A stretch of 48,032 nucleotides of DNA from Chitinophagaceae bacterium (GTDB lineage Bacteria; Bacteroidota; Bacteroidia; Chitinophagales; Chitinophagaceae): assembly GCA_025363355.1 (NCBI GenBank), contig JANYEB010000220.1:1-48032 (forward strand). The letters run 5' to 3'. The position numbers and the translations under genes were made by a program. This document shows, one piece after another, positions 37,484 through 45,722 of this stretch (position 1 is the first letter of the stretch; every line of letters begins with the position of its first letter). Below the pieces are notes generated by a model, which was not told the origin of the DNA, did no database searches, and saw only the letters and a program-made list of their open reading frames with translations.

Positions 37484-38113
37484 ATGAATATCAAAAGAAG
37501 CCCTATAAAAAGCATCATCTTAATTGCAGGATGTTTCTTTTTCCATATTGCAAATGCCCAAAATTGGGAAATTGATTTACTTAAAAATATTAATTCAAGT
37601 CAATCTCACCCTGCATTTCAGCAAAATATTTCAAAGTCTGTTTATCCTTTAGCATTAGCAACGCCTATTACAATGTTTGCAGTTGGTTTAATTAATAAAG
37701 ATAAAAAATTGCAACAACAAAGCTATAAAGTAGTTGGTTCATTGCTCATTAATACAGCCATTACTCAAGCAATGAAATACACTATCAATCGTAATCGTCC
37801 ATATCAAGATTATCCAACAATTATTTTTCCAGACAATATAGAAAATGATGCTTCTTTTCCAAGTGGGCATACTTCAACTGCATTTGCACTTGCAACATCA
37901 ATGTCTATTCAATACAAAAAATGGTATGTTGTTGTGCCTGCTTTTGCTTGGGCTAGTAGTGTTGGTTATTCAAGATTATATTTAGGCGAGCATTATCCAA
38001 CAGATGTTTTTGCTGGTGCTGTAATTGGCGTTAGCAGTGCTTATTTAAGTGAATGGTTGAACAAAAAATTATTTACCCCAACCCCTAAAGGGGCGAATAA
38101 AACACCTCGTTAA
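37484..38113 (+). CDS. PAP2-family phosphatase with a repeat-derived C-terminus
   Basis: A 209-residue phosphatase of the PAP2/type-2 phosphatidic-acid group with an N-terminal signal peptide (cleavage likely after HIANA). The three active-site motifs are complete: KYTINRNRP (KX6RP), FPSGHTS, and SRLYLGEHYPTD (SRX5HX3D). It probably dephosphorylates a lipid such as undecaprenyl diphosphate or phosphatidate, facing the periplasm. The protein's last residues (TPTPKGANKTPR) are read through the palindromic repeat and are not a feature of the family. A GNAT gene starts six bases downstream. Confidence 0.92.
   Translation: MNIKRSPIKSIILIAGCFFFHIANAQNWEIDLLKNINSSQSHPAFQQNISKSVYPLALATPITMFAVGLINKDKKLQQQSYKVVGSLLINTAITQAMKYTINRNRPYQDYPTIIFPDNIENDASFPSGHTSTAFALATSMSIQYKKWYVVVPAFAWASSVGYSRLYLGEHYPTDVFAGAVIGVSSAYLSEWLNKKLFTPTPKGANKTPR
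38076..38094 (+). repeat. Palindromic repeat, copy C, inside the PAP2 gene
   Basis: A 19-base element with the core CCCCTAAAGGGG, one A shorter in the spacer than copy A. It is in frame at the 3' end of the PAP2 gene and encodes T-P-T-P-K-G, then a further six residues before the stop codon. Confidence 0.85.
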
Positions 38114-38119
38114 ATTTTT

Positions 38120-38608
38120 ATGCTAATACGTAAAGCAACACAAAAAGATATTGAAGCAATTCAATCTATTTCTAAAATTACTTGGGCAGTTACTTATACT
38201 TTTTTGCCAAAAGGGCAAATGGAATATATGCTTGATTGGATGTATAGTAGTAAATCTCTTCAAGAGCAAATGCAAAATGGTCATCAGTTTTATGTTGCAG
38301 AAGTTGATGAAGTCATTGTTGGTTTTGCTTCTATTTCTAAAGAAAAATGTGAAACTATTTTTAAGTTAAATAAGTTATATGTTTTACCAACTACACAAAA
38401 AACAGGAGCTGGAAAAGCATTGCTACAAAGCGTTGTAGCTTATGCAAAAGAAAATAATGGCAAAGAAATTCAACTGCAAGTAAATAGGAATAACAATGCT
38501 AGAGACTTCTACTTAAAACAAGGATTTACAATTTTAGATGAGGCAGATTTTGAAATTGGTAATGGATTTTTAATGAATGATTATGTGATGAGTTTTAAGC
38601 TTTCTTAA
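38120..38608 (+). CDS. GNAT-family N-acetyltransferase
   Basis: A 162-residue acetyltransferase. It starts MLIRKATQKDIEAIQSIS, the usual first strand and helix. KLYVLPTTQKTGAGKALL contains the acetyl-CoA-binding Q/RxxGxG/A loop (KTGAGKA), and VNRNNNARDFYLKQGF is the C-terminal motif B. The substrate is unknown. It lies six bases after the PAP2 gene, and its 3' end overlaps the convergent MFS gene by 14 bases. Confidence 0.92.
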   Translation: MLIRKATQKDIEAIQSISKITWAVTYTFLPKGQMEYMLDWMYSSKSLQEQMQNGHQFYVAEVDEVIVGFASISKEKCETIFKLNKLYVLPTTQKTGAGKALLQSVVAYAKENNGKEIQLQVNRNNNARDFYLKQGFTILDEADFEIGNGFLMNDYVMSFKLS

Positions 38609-39818
38609 GCTTCTTTCTCACCAAAGTATTGTAAGCTAGAAAGCTACTTATAATTGTTAAAATGCAACCCAAATACATTGCAGCTCCAGGAATATAAACA
38701 ACGGCTTTGGGAGATGAAAAATAAGCAAATACATTGGTCATAATTAGTGGACCAACAATTAGAGCTAAACTCATCAAACTTGTCATTCCCCCTTGCAACT
38801 CTCCTTGTTCGTTAGTTGGAACTTCATTACTCATTATACCTTGTATGGCAGGCATTGTTAAACCACCTAATCCATAAACCACCATAAATGCATACATCAT
38901 CCAGCCTTGTGTTGCAGCACCAAATAATAGAAAACCTAGGGCATAAAATGCTAATCCAATATAAACACTTTTTTCATAGCCAAGTTTTGGAATCATTATT
39001 CTTATTAATCCACCTTGTACAATTGCTACAACTACTCCTACAAACGCCAAAGACCAGCCAACTTGTGTTAATGACCAACTGAACTTATGAATACAATAAT
39101 AACTCCAGGTTGTTTGCACTGCGTGAGAAGCAACATATAATAGAAAAAGAGAGATCACTAAGCCAAGTATTACAGGATACTTTTTAAAATGAATGATGGT
39201 TCCAATAGGGTTTGCTCTGCTCCAACTAAAGGCTCTTCTTTTTTCTTTTGGTAGAGATTCTGGTAAAATTATATAACCATACAGAAAATTTATCATCGAT
39301 AAAAATGCTGCTGCAAAAAAAGGTAATCTAACATCATACTTACCTAAAATCCCACCTAATAAAGGTCCAATAATAAATCCTAACCCAAATGCAACACCAA
39401 TCATCCCAAAATTTTGTGCTTTCTTTTCAGGGGTGCTAATATCGCCAATGTATGCACTTGCAGTTGAAAAACTTGCACCAGTAATACCTGCAATTGTTCT
39501 ACCAACAAACAACCAAAATATAGTGGGAGCAAAAGCTGTAAAAAGATAATCTAATGAAAAGCCAAATAAAGCAAAAAGCAATATTGGTCTTCTTCCAAAA
39601 CGATCGCTTAAATTACCAAGTATGGGTGCACAAAACAATTGCATTACTGCATAAGTTGCTTGCAACCATCCTCCATAAACAGCAGCTTGGCTAATGGTAC
39701 AATGTGTTAGTTGTTGTAATAATGTTGGAATTACTGGAATGATAATACCAAAGCCTGTTATATCAATTAATAAAGTAATAAATATAAAGCTAAGAGCAGC
39801 TTGCTTTTTTATTGCCAT
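38595..39818 (-). CDS. Tet-type (DHA1) MFS multidrug/tetracycline efflux transporter
   Basis: A 407-residue inner-membrane proton antiporter with 12 predicted helices. The first helix contains IDITGFGIIIPVIPTLL, a pattern of the TetA group (DxxGxGxIxPxxP). Motif A is GNLSDRFGRRP and motif C-like GASFSTASAYIGD and GVAFGLGFIIGPLLGG follow. The substrate could be tetracycline or another drug; resistance cannot be read from sequence. I chose ATG 39818 (MAIKKQ). The frame upstream (to 39839) gives seven extra residues of uncertain worth. The 3' end overlaps the convergent GNAT gene by 14 bases. Confidence 0.88.
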   Translation of the reverse strand: MAIKKQAALSFIFITLLIDITGFGIIIPVIPTLLQQLTHCTISQAAVYGGWLQATYAVMQLFCAPILGNLSDRFGRRPILLFALFGFSLDYLFTAFAPTIFWLFVGRTIAGITGASFSTASAYIGDISTPEKKAQNFGMIGVAFGLGFIIGPLLGGILGKYDVRLPFFAAAFLSMINFLYGYIILPESLPKEKRRAFSWSRANPIGTIIHFKKYPVILGLVISLFLLYVASHAVQTTWSYYCIHKFSWSLTQVGWSLAFVGVVVAIVQGGLIRIMIPKLGYEKSVYIGLAFYALGFLLFGAATQGWMMYAFMVVYGLGGLTMPAIQGIMSNEVPTNEQGELQGGMTSLMSLALIVGPLIMTNVFAYFSSPKAVVYIPGAAMYLGCILTIISSFLAYNTLVRKKLKKA

Positions 39819-39940
39819 AAACATAATTAAGGGTTGCAATGTAGTAAAAGCATCTTTAAAATATATTCTAGTCTTTAGTTTAATAATTATAAATAACAGA
39901 TTGATTTAAAATCTTATTTAATTGAAATGTTTCATAACCT

Positions 39941-39948
39941 TACTTTTG
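39941..39948 (+). promoter_or_regulatory. Putative fabI promoter -7 element
   Basis: TACTTTTG, matching TAnnTTTG, 14 bases before ATG 39963. A TTG lies 16 bases upstream of it. Confidence 0.5.
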
Positions 39949-39962
39949 TTAAAAATAACTGT

Positions 39963-40775
39963 ATGTCTAATAATTTACTGAAAGGCAAAAATGGAATCAT
40001 ATTTGGTGCTTTAAACGACCAATCTATAGCTTGGAAAGCTGCTCAAAAATGTGTTGAGCAGGGAGCGAATATAGTTTTAACTAATGCACCCATTGCATTG
40101 CGTATGGGAGAAATTAATAAACTTTCTGAGGAATGTAATGCTCCTGTAATTGGTGCTGATGTTACCAATATGGATGATTTAAAAAATCTTTTCACCAAAT
40201 CAATGGAACATTTTGGTGGTAAAATTGATTTTGTTTTACATAGTGTTGGAATGAGTATGAACATTAGAAAAGGAAATCACTACACAAAACTTAACCATGA
40301 ATTAGAGTATAAAACCTTAGATATTTCTGCGTTGAGTTTACATAGGGTTTGTCAAACAGCATACGAAATGGATGCAATGAGTGAATGGGGTAGTATTGTT
40401 GGATTAACATATATAGCTGCACAAAGAGTTTTTCCTGATTATAACGAAATGGCTGATGCTAAGGCTTTACTTGAAAGCATTGCACGTAGTTTTGGATACC
40501 ATTATGGGGTTAAAAATAAAGTTCGTATAAACACAATTTCTCAATCTCCAACTCGTACTACTGCTGGTAGTGGTGTAAAAGGATTTGATGGCTTTATTAA
40601 TTATGCAGAAAAGATGAGTCCTTTGGGTAATGCAAGTGCCGAAGATTGTGCTAATTACTGTGTAACATTATTTAGTGATTTAACTAAAATGGTTACAATG
40701 CAAAACCTTTTTCATGATGGTGGATTTAGTTTTACAGGTGTTACTCAAGCTGTGATTGAGCAAATGGAGAAATAG
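39963..40775 (+). CDS. fabI: Enoyl-[acyl-carrier-protein] reductase FabI
   Basis: A 270-residue NADH-dependent reductase of the SDR superfamily that completes each cycle of fatty-acid elongation; the target of triclosan-type inhibitors in other bacteria. GIIFGALNDQSIAWKAAQ is the FabI-type nucleotide-binding motif. The catalytic Tyr-X6-Lys is in YNEMADAKALLES, and INTISQSPTRTTAGSG is the substrate-loop region. I chose ATG 39963 (MSNNLLKG) over an upstream in-frame codon because it fits the family start. It converges with recA over a strong terminator. Confidence 0.95.
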   Translation: MSNNLLKGKNGIIFGALNDQSIAWKAAQKCVEQGANIVLTNAPIALRMGEINKLSEECNAPVIGADVTNMDDLKNLFTKSMEHFGGKIDFVLHSVGMSMNIRKGNHYTKLNHELEYKTLDISALSLHRVCQTAYEMDAMSEWGSIVGLTYIAAQRVFPDYNEMADAKALLESIARSFGYHYGVKNKVRINTISQSPTRTTAGSGVKGFDGFINYAEKMSPLGNASAEDCANYCVTLFSDLTKMVTMQNLFHDGGFSFTGVTQAVIEQMEK

Positions 40776-40808
40776 GAATCGACAAATAATTGAATAGATA
40801 TATCAAAC

Positions 40809-40840
40809 AAAAAACCATCTCAATTTTGAGATGGTTTTTT
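40809..40840. terminator. Bidirectional terminator between fabI and recA
   Basis: Fifteen-base perfect stem (AAAAAACCATCTCAA with TTGAGATGGTTTTTT) and a 2-base loop, with A and T runs on both sides. Confidence 0.9.
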
Positions 40841-40889
40841 CACTTACTAGTCCGTGTGCCTTATAAAAGTCCAAATAAACTATTCATTT

Positions 40890-41912
40890 TTATACTGCTA
40901 CAACTCCAGATTGTATTTCTGCAAGTTTAGCTCTGATCTTCACTTCAATTTCTGTTGCTAAAGCTGGGTTGTCAAGCAAAAGTTGTTTCACCGTATCTCT
41001 ACCTTGACCCAATTTATTGCTATCATAACTAAACCAACTTCCACTTTTATTTACAATGCCCAACTCAACACCCATATCAACAATTTCTCCTACTTTGCTA
41101 ATTCCTTCACCAAATATAATATCAAACTCTGCCATTCTAAACGGTGGAGCAACCTTGTTTTTTACAACTTTAACTTTAGATCTGTTTCCTATTGCAATAT
41201 CCCCATCTTTAATTTGAGCAACTCTTCTAATATCTAATCTTACAGAAGCATAGAATTTAAGTGCATTACCACCAGTTGTTGTTTCTGGACTTCCAAACAT
41301 TACTCCTATTTTTTCTCTTAACTGATTAATAAAAATACAAACTGTATTTGTTTTATTAATAGTAGCAGTTAATTTTCTTAATGCCTGGCTCATTAATCTA
41401 GCGTGAAGTCCCATTTTGCTATCTCCCATTTCACCTTCTAATTCACTTTTAGGAACAAGGGCTGCAACAGAATCTATCACCACAACATCTAATGCTCCAG
41501 ATAAAATTAATCTATCTGCAATTTCCAAAGCTTGTTCTCCATAATCTGGTTGAGAGATTAAAAGATTATCAACATCAACTCCTAATTTTTGAGCATAGCT
41601 ACTATCAAAAGCGTGTTCTGCATCTATAAAAGCACAAATGCCACCACGTTTTTGAGCTTCAGCAATTATATGTGTAGCAATGGTTGTTTTACCACTACTT
41701 TCTGGTCCATAAATTTCAATAATTCTACCTTTTGGTACACCACCAACGCCAAGTGCTGCATCTAATCCAATTGAGCCTGTGCTGATAACTTCCATTTCGT
41801 GTTCTGGCTTATCGCTCATCATCATCACACTTCCTTTACCATAATCTTTATCAATTTTATCAATGGTAAGTTTTAGTGCTTTTAGTTTATCGGCATTTGT
41901 ATTTGTACTCAT
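40890..41912 (-). CDS. recA: Recombinase RecA
   Basis: A 340-residue ATP-dependent strand-exchange protein. Walker A is GPESSGKTT near residues 69-77. The Walker B region is [15 protein letters not shown], and [20 protein letters not shown] contains the DNA-binding loop L2 region. The N-terminus [20 protein letters not shown] is typical. A TACATTTG promoter element lies 20 bases upstream. No LexA-like palindrome was recognised there. RecX, its regulator, is encoded 30 kb away at 10646. Confidence 0.98.
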   Translation of the reverse strand: MSTNTNADKLKALKLTIDKIDKDYGKGSVMMMSDKPEHEMEVISTGSIGLDAALGVGGVPKGRIIEIYGPESSGKTTIATHIIAEAQKRGGICAFIDAEHAFDSSYAQKLGVDVDNLLISQPDYGEQALEIADRLILSGALDVVVIDSVAALVPKSELEGEMGDSKMGLHARLMSQALRKLTATINKTNTVCIFINQLREKIGVMFGSPETTTGGNALKFYASVRLDIRRVAQIKDGDIAIGNRSKVKVVKNKVAPPFRMAEFDIIFGEGISKVGEIVDMGVELGIVNKSGSWFSYDSNKLGQGRDTVKQLLLDNPALATEIEVKIRAKLAEIQSGVVAV

Positions 41913-41931
41913 TTTAATTTATTTTAGTGTT

Positions 41932-41939
41932 CAAATGTA
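41932..41939 (-). promoter_or_regulatory. Putative recA promoter -7 element
   Basis: Minus strand TACATTTG, matching TAnnTTTG, 19 bases before the recA ATG. Confidence 0.55.
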
Positions 41940-42058
41940 ATAAGGCAACAAAACTAAAGGAAAAACATTTATAAACACTAATATTTTTAGTAATTTTTGC
42001 TAATTTTTTTTGTAAGCGGATTAGCAACTATATGGCTTTAATGTGATAATGGTTTAAA

Positions 42059-42580
42059 CTATGGTATGATTTCTACCCTTGTACCAACAGGAAGTTGGCT
42101 ATATATTTCTTGAACATAATCATTTTTTGTACTAACACAACCTTCTGTCCAGTTTTGATGCTCATCAACAGCAAAATCTTCTCGTGGCCAAGTGCCATGA
42201 ATACCTATTGAACCACCAATTTTTGCATTAGCTGGTATCTCACCATTGGCTTTTCTTTGATTAAATTTTCGATAACTTTCTGCATTTGGATAATCGATAG
42301 CCATAAATCTATTCCATTTTGGATGAACTCTTTTTGCAGCAATATGAAAAGTTCCTTCGGGTGTTCTTCTATCGCCTTCATACATTTTATCGCTTTGATC
42401 ACTATTGCCAAATGTAACAGGATAGCTTACAACAAAAGCATTTTCAGCATCGTAAATATTCATTGTGTAGTTGCTTTTGCTAACTACAATATAAAAATCA
42501 TCTTTACCAGGCAACTTGGTAAATGAAGCGTGTGCAAAGAAAATAATGGATAATAGTAGGGATGTTTTTAGTGTTTTCAT
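42059..42580 (-). CDS. L,D-transpeptidase (YkuD family)
   Basis: A 173-residue exported enzyme with a signal peptide (MKTLKTSLLLSIIFFAHASF). The YkuD catalytic motif is complete: IGIHGTWP with the first His, then EGCVST with the nucleophile Cys. It probably makes 3-3 crosslinks in peptidoglycan or attaches proteins to it. DRRTPEGTFHIAAKR is the conserved upstream segment (the TPxG motif). It is monocistronic. Confidence 0.92.
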   Translation of the reverse strand: MKTLKTSLLLSIIFFAHASFTKLPGKDDFYIVVSKSNYTMNIYDAENAFVVSYPVTFGNSDQSDKMYEGDRRTPEGTFHIAAKRVHPKWNRFMAIDYPNAESYRKFNQRKANGEIPANAKIGGSIGIHGTWPREDFAVDEHQNWTEGCVSTKNDYVQEIYSQLPVGTRVEIIP

Positions 42581-42752
42581 ACTTAGAATATGAAACGCAA
42601 TTTAATAGAAAAAATTATAGATTAAAACATATTTATTACAAAATTTTGTTAAACATTTTTTCGCAATAGATTTATTGAACCTTTTATAAAATTTTATTCT
42701 TAAAAATAGGCAAAGAAAAAGCGTCTTTTTTTCTAAACATATCCTTCAAAAC

Positions 42753-42787
42753 AAAAAAGCAACTTCAAATTTTGAAGTTGCTTTTTT
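42753..42787 (-). terminator. Terminator of the Kelch-DUF4907 operon
   Basis: Stem of 17 bases (core AAAAAAGCAACTTCAAA), almost no loop, A run before and T run after. It begins at the DUF4907 stop codon. Confidence 0.85.
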
Positions 42788-42788
42788 G

Positions 42789-43118
42789 TTATCTTGTTAT
42801 TTTTAAACTATCTATTTCTTCAATCGTTATTTGTGGTAAACCACCACCTTTTCCTTGTTTTATTTTGCTAACTACTAATTCTCCTAATCTAATTGCCTCA
42901 TCTTTACTAGCAAAACTTTTTCGTCCCTCAATGGCTGGTATTATTTCTTGATGTATAAAAATAGTATCATTCCTAAGAATGTTATACCCCCATCCATAAT
43001 GAGTTTTAAAGGGTTTAACTTGCCATCCCTTCTTTTCCTTGATTAATATTTGATATAAGAAAAAAACAAAAGAACAGAGTAATAGCAAATAAGTCCAATA
43101 TTTTTTAATCATTAACAT
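42789..43118 (-). CDS. DUF4907 membrane-anchored protein
   Basis: A protein of 109 residues if read from ATG 43118 (MLMIKK); an in-frame ATG at 43112 (MIKK) is equally possible. A single helix (about 8-24, WTYLLLLCSFVFFLYQIL) precedes the domain, which has GWGYNILRNDTIFIHQEIIPAIEGRK in separate conserved parts (GWGYNI, IFIHQ, PAIEG) and IEEIDSLKI at the end. This matches the DUF4907 family seen in Bacteroidota. Function unknown. The start overlaps the end of the Kelch gene, so the two are translated together. Confidence 0.82.
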   Translation of the reverse strand: MLMIKKYWTYLLLLCSFVFFLYQILIKEKKGWQVKPFKTHYGWGYNILRNDTIFIHQEIIPAIEGRKSFASKDEAIRLGELVVSKIKQGKGGGLPQITIEEIDSLKITR

Positions 43119-44151
43119 TATATGTTTCACTTGGTTTAAACTCGTCTAAATTATCAAAATAGTAAGTTGAGTTTGTACCTAAACCAACAAATCCTTTACC
43201 ACCAGCAGTAAAGCCAACAGCAGCATTTCTAGTGCTTCTTTCAAAGTTTGTTTTTTGAACCCATACATCAGTAGCAAAATTATATTCCCAAACTGTATTT
43301 ACGTTTGAACCATTTTGACCTGTTGCTAAATAACCTTTCTCACCAACTACAAATCCAACAGCACTGCCTCTAACAATTGAAGCATAAGCATCATCATAAG
43401 TTTCAGAACTTAAATTTGCAATATCTCTTAGTTTGGTCCATTTATCAGTTCCTGGATTGTATTTAGCCATTTCAGTAACCACTGTTCCATTGTTTGTACC
43501 AGAAACAATATATGCTTCTCCACCATAAACCATTGCTACAGCATCTCTTCTTTTATCAGAAGTATTCATACTTGCTTTTGAAGTCCAAGTACCTGTAGTA
43601 CCAGTAGGATCAAATTCCCATAAATCTTTTGTATGGCTACCTGTATATCCACTACAGATATAACCTTTTGCACCAATACCAAAACCAACAGCACCATAAC
43701 GTGCACCACTACCAACAACACCATTTGCAGGGTCTGGCAAATTTGCTTTTTGTGCCCAAGTATTTGTTCCTGGACTATACTCCCAAGTATCTTGTAATTT
43801 ATTTACACCATCGTATCCTGTTGCAACATATCCTTTTCCACCAGCAGCAAATGCAGCAGCAGAATTTCTTTTTGCAGCACCAGTCATTAATGCAATTTGG
43901 CTCCAAGTATCAGTACCAGGATTGTAAGCCCAAAAATCATTGTATCTGATAGTGCCATCAAAACCAGTTCCAACGTACGCAATATCGTTTATAACAAAAC
44001 TTACAGCTCCAGCTCTACCATTGCCATCAAATGCAGAACGTTTAACCCAATTACCAACAGTTGCTACTGTTTCATCAGTTTTTGATGTGCAGGCAACGCC
44101 AATTAAAACAAAACTGGTTGCAACAACTACTAATTTTTTTAAATGCTTCAT
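43105..44151 (-). CDS. Kelch-repeat lipoprotein
   Basis: A 348-residue lipoprotein. The signal (MKHLKKLVVVATSFVLIGVAC) ends in the lipobox IGVAC. The body is made of about six Kelch-type blades, each with a GY.. or G.. core and W.Q/W.K, such as GGKGYVATGYDG and GAKGYICSGYTG. These build a beta-propeller, a binding surface for protein or carbohydrate. It is the first gene of an operon with DUF4907 and is divergent from the DUF4270 lipoprotein. A four-gene arrangement of this kind suggests a joint role at the cell surface. Confidence 0.9.
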   Translation of the reverse strand: MKHLKKLVVVATSFVLIGVACTSKTDETVATVGNWVKRSAFDGNGRAGAVSFVINDIAYVGTGFDGTIRYNDFWAYNPGTDTWSQIALMTGAAKRNSAAAFAAGGKGYVATGYDGVNKLQDTWEYSPGTNTWAQKANLPDPANGVVGSGARYGAVGFGIGAKGYICSGYTGSHTKDLWEFDPTGTTGTWTSKASMNTSDKRRDAVAMVYGGEAYIVSGTNNGTVVTEMAKYNPGTDKWTKLRDIANLSSETYDDAYASIVRGSAVGFVVGEKGYLATGQNGSNVNTVWEYNFATDVWVQKTNFERSTRNAAVGFTAGGKGFVGLGTNSTYYFDNLDEFKPSETYNVND

Positions 44152-44290
44152 CTTTTAAAATTTACTTTTATTTTAGGTTTAATATTTTTCTATTCAAATA
44201 GTTTTGAATAGCATCAAAATATAAAGACCGCAAAAATAGTAGTGTGCTGCTTACATAAAGTTAAAACTTTCATAAATTAATAAACTGTCT

Positions 44291-44319
44291 TTTGGGCTAA
44301 TCGTCAACTTGTATATTTG
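44291..44319 (+). promoter_or_regulatory. Putative promoter of the DUF4270 gene
   Basis: TTTG (44291-44294), 17 bases, then TATATTTG (44312-44319), close to the Bacteroidota consensus. The start codon is 52 bases further on. Confidence 0.6.
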
Positions 44320-44371
44320 CCACCCAATAAATTGTTTATGCTTTTAGCTTAAACAGAATCAGAAATTGTAT

Positions 44372-45712
44372 ATGAACAAAAAAATTATAATACCATTTGT
44401 ATTGCCAATGTTTTTTGGTATGCTGTATTTTACATCGTGCAAAAAGGCAGATATTAAGTTTGGAGAAGAATTTTTGGATAATGATATTACCCAAATTTTT
44501 AAAACCGATTCATTCTCTGTTGACCTTTCAACAGTTTATATGGATTCTTTTGTTACATCGGCAAAAGGAACAGTTTTGATTGGTGAATATACAGACCCAC
44601 ATTTTGGCAGAGTTTCTACTCAATCTTATTTTGAAATTATTCCCCCGGCTTATGAAGATGCTTATGCAAACACAACATTTGATTCGCTTTGTATTATACT
44701 AAAACCCAATGCAAATTTTTATGGCGATAGCAGTGTTGCTGTTAATGTTGTTGTTGATGAATTGCAAGATTCTATTAATTTGCCAGAGAATGTTTTCAAC
44801 TTTTATAACACCTCTCACTTTGCTATTAAAAATAATCCTTCTTTAGCAAATATAAATATTGGCATTCGCCCACAGGCAGATAAAGAGATTAACATAAAAC
44901 TACCCAATTCTTTAGGTACAACTTGGTTAAATAAACTTAAAGATCCAACTGATAATAATCTTAAAACAACAGCAGCTTTTTTAAGTTATTTCAAAGGTAT
45001 TAGACTTAGTAGTGATGCTAACACTAAAATGATTGTTGGTTGCAGCGATGCTGTGGTTGTTAGATTATACTACAAAAAACCAGGATTGATAACAGAAAAC
45101 AAATCAATTGATTTTACCCTTTCAAATAAATATCATCAATTTAATAAAATTGCTATTGCAAGAACAGGAGTTTTGGCTACTGCTGGTTTTGGACCAAGTA
45201 ACAGAGAAATATCAAGCAAGTTAACAAACGATGCTGCATACACACAATCCACAACAGGCAGTATGATTAAGTTAACTTTTCCAACAGTTAAAGACATTCT
45301 TAAAGTGCCAAATTTTGCAAAAGTTTTAAAAGCTGCGTTGATTATAAAACCCGTAAAAGGCACTTACAACACAACTAATTTTTTACCACCGAATTTAAGA
45401 TTATCATACACCAATCAAAACAATACAATTGGTAGTGATTTGGCTTATGTAAGTAATAATGGTGCGTTGGCAATACAATATGGTTTATTGCAAACAGACT
45501 ATTATTTAAACGAGAATACACAATATCAATACGATTTAACAGAATACGTAAAAGAGGTTTTAAGAACGTCTAATATTACTGCTGGTGAGGGGTTATTATT
45601 AACGCCTCCTTCTCCTGCATTTGAAAACCAATTTGCAAGAGTTATTGTAGGAAATAAAAACAATCCATTAGGAAAAATTCAATTGGTTATTTACTATGCT
45701 GCTGTTAAATAA
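44372..45712 (+). CDS. DUF4270 lipoprotein
   Basis: A 446-residue lipoprotein of the DUF4270 family. The signal MNKKIIIPFVLPMFFGMLY ends in the lipobox FTSC. The family pattern follows: GEEFLDND, then SVDLSTVYMDSF and GTVLIGEYTDPHFG, a beta-rich middle, and YYLNENTQYQYDLTEYV near the end. Function is unknown, but the family is confined to Bacteroidota. I chose ATG 44372 over an upstream TTG. The outer-membrane protein gene starts 10 bases after its stop codon. Confidence 0.88.
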   Translation: MNKKIIIPFVLPMFFGMLYFTSCKKADIKFGEEFLDNDITQIFKTDSFSVDLSTVYMDSFVTSAKGTVLIGEYTDPHFGRVSTQSYFEIIPPAYEDAYANTTFDSLCIILKPNANFYGDSSVAVNVVVDELQDSINLPENVFNFYNTSHFAIKNNPSLANINIGIRPQADKEINIKLPNSLGTTWLNKLKDPTDNNLKTTAAFLSYFKGIRLSSDANTKMIVGCSDAVVVRLYYKKPGLITENKSIDFTLSNKYHQFNKIAIARTGVLATAGFGPSNREISSKLTNDAAYTQSTTGSMIKLTFPTVKDILKVPNFAKVLKAALIIKPVKGTYNTTNFLPPNLRLSYTNQNNTIGSDLAYVSNNGALAIQYGLLQTDYYLNENTQYQYDLTEYVKEVLRTSNITAGEGLLLTPPSPAFENQFARVIVGNKNNPLGKIQLVIYYAAVK

Positions 45713-45722
45713 AAAAATTACA

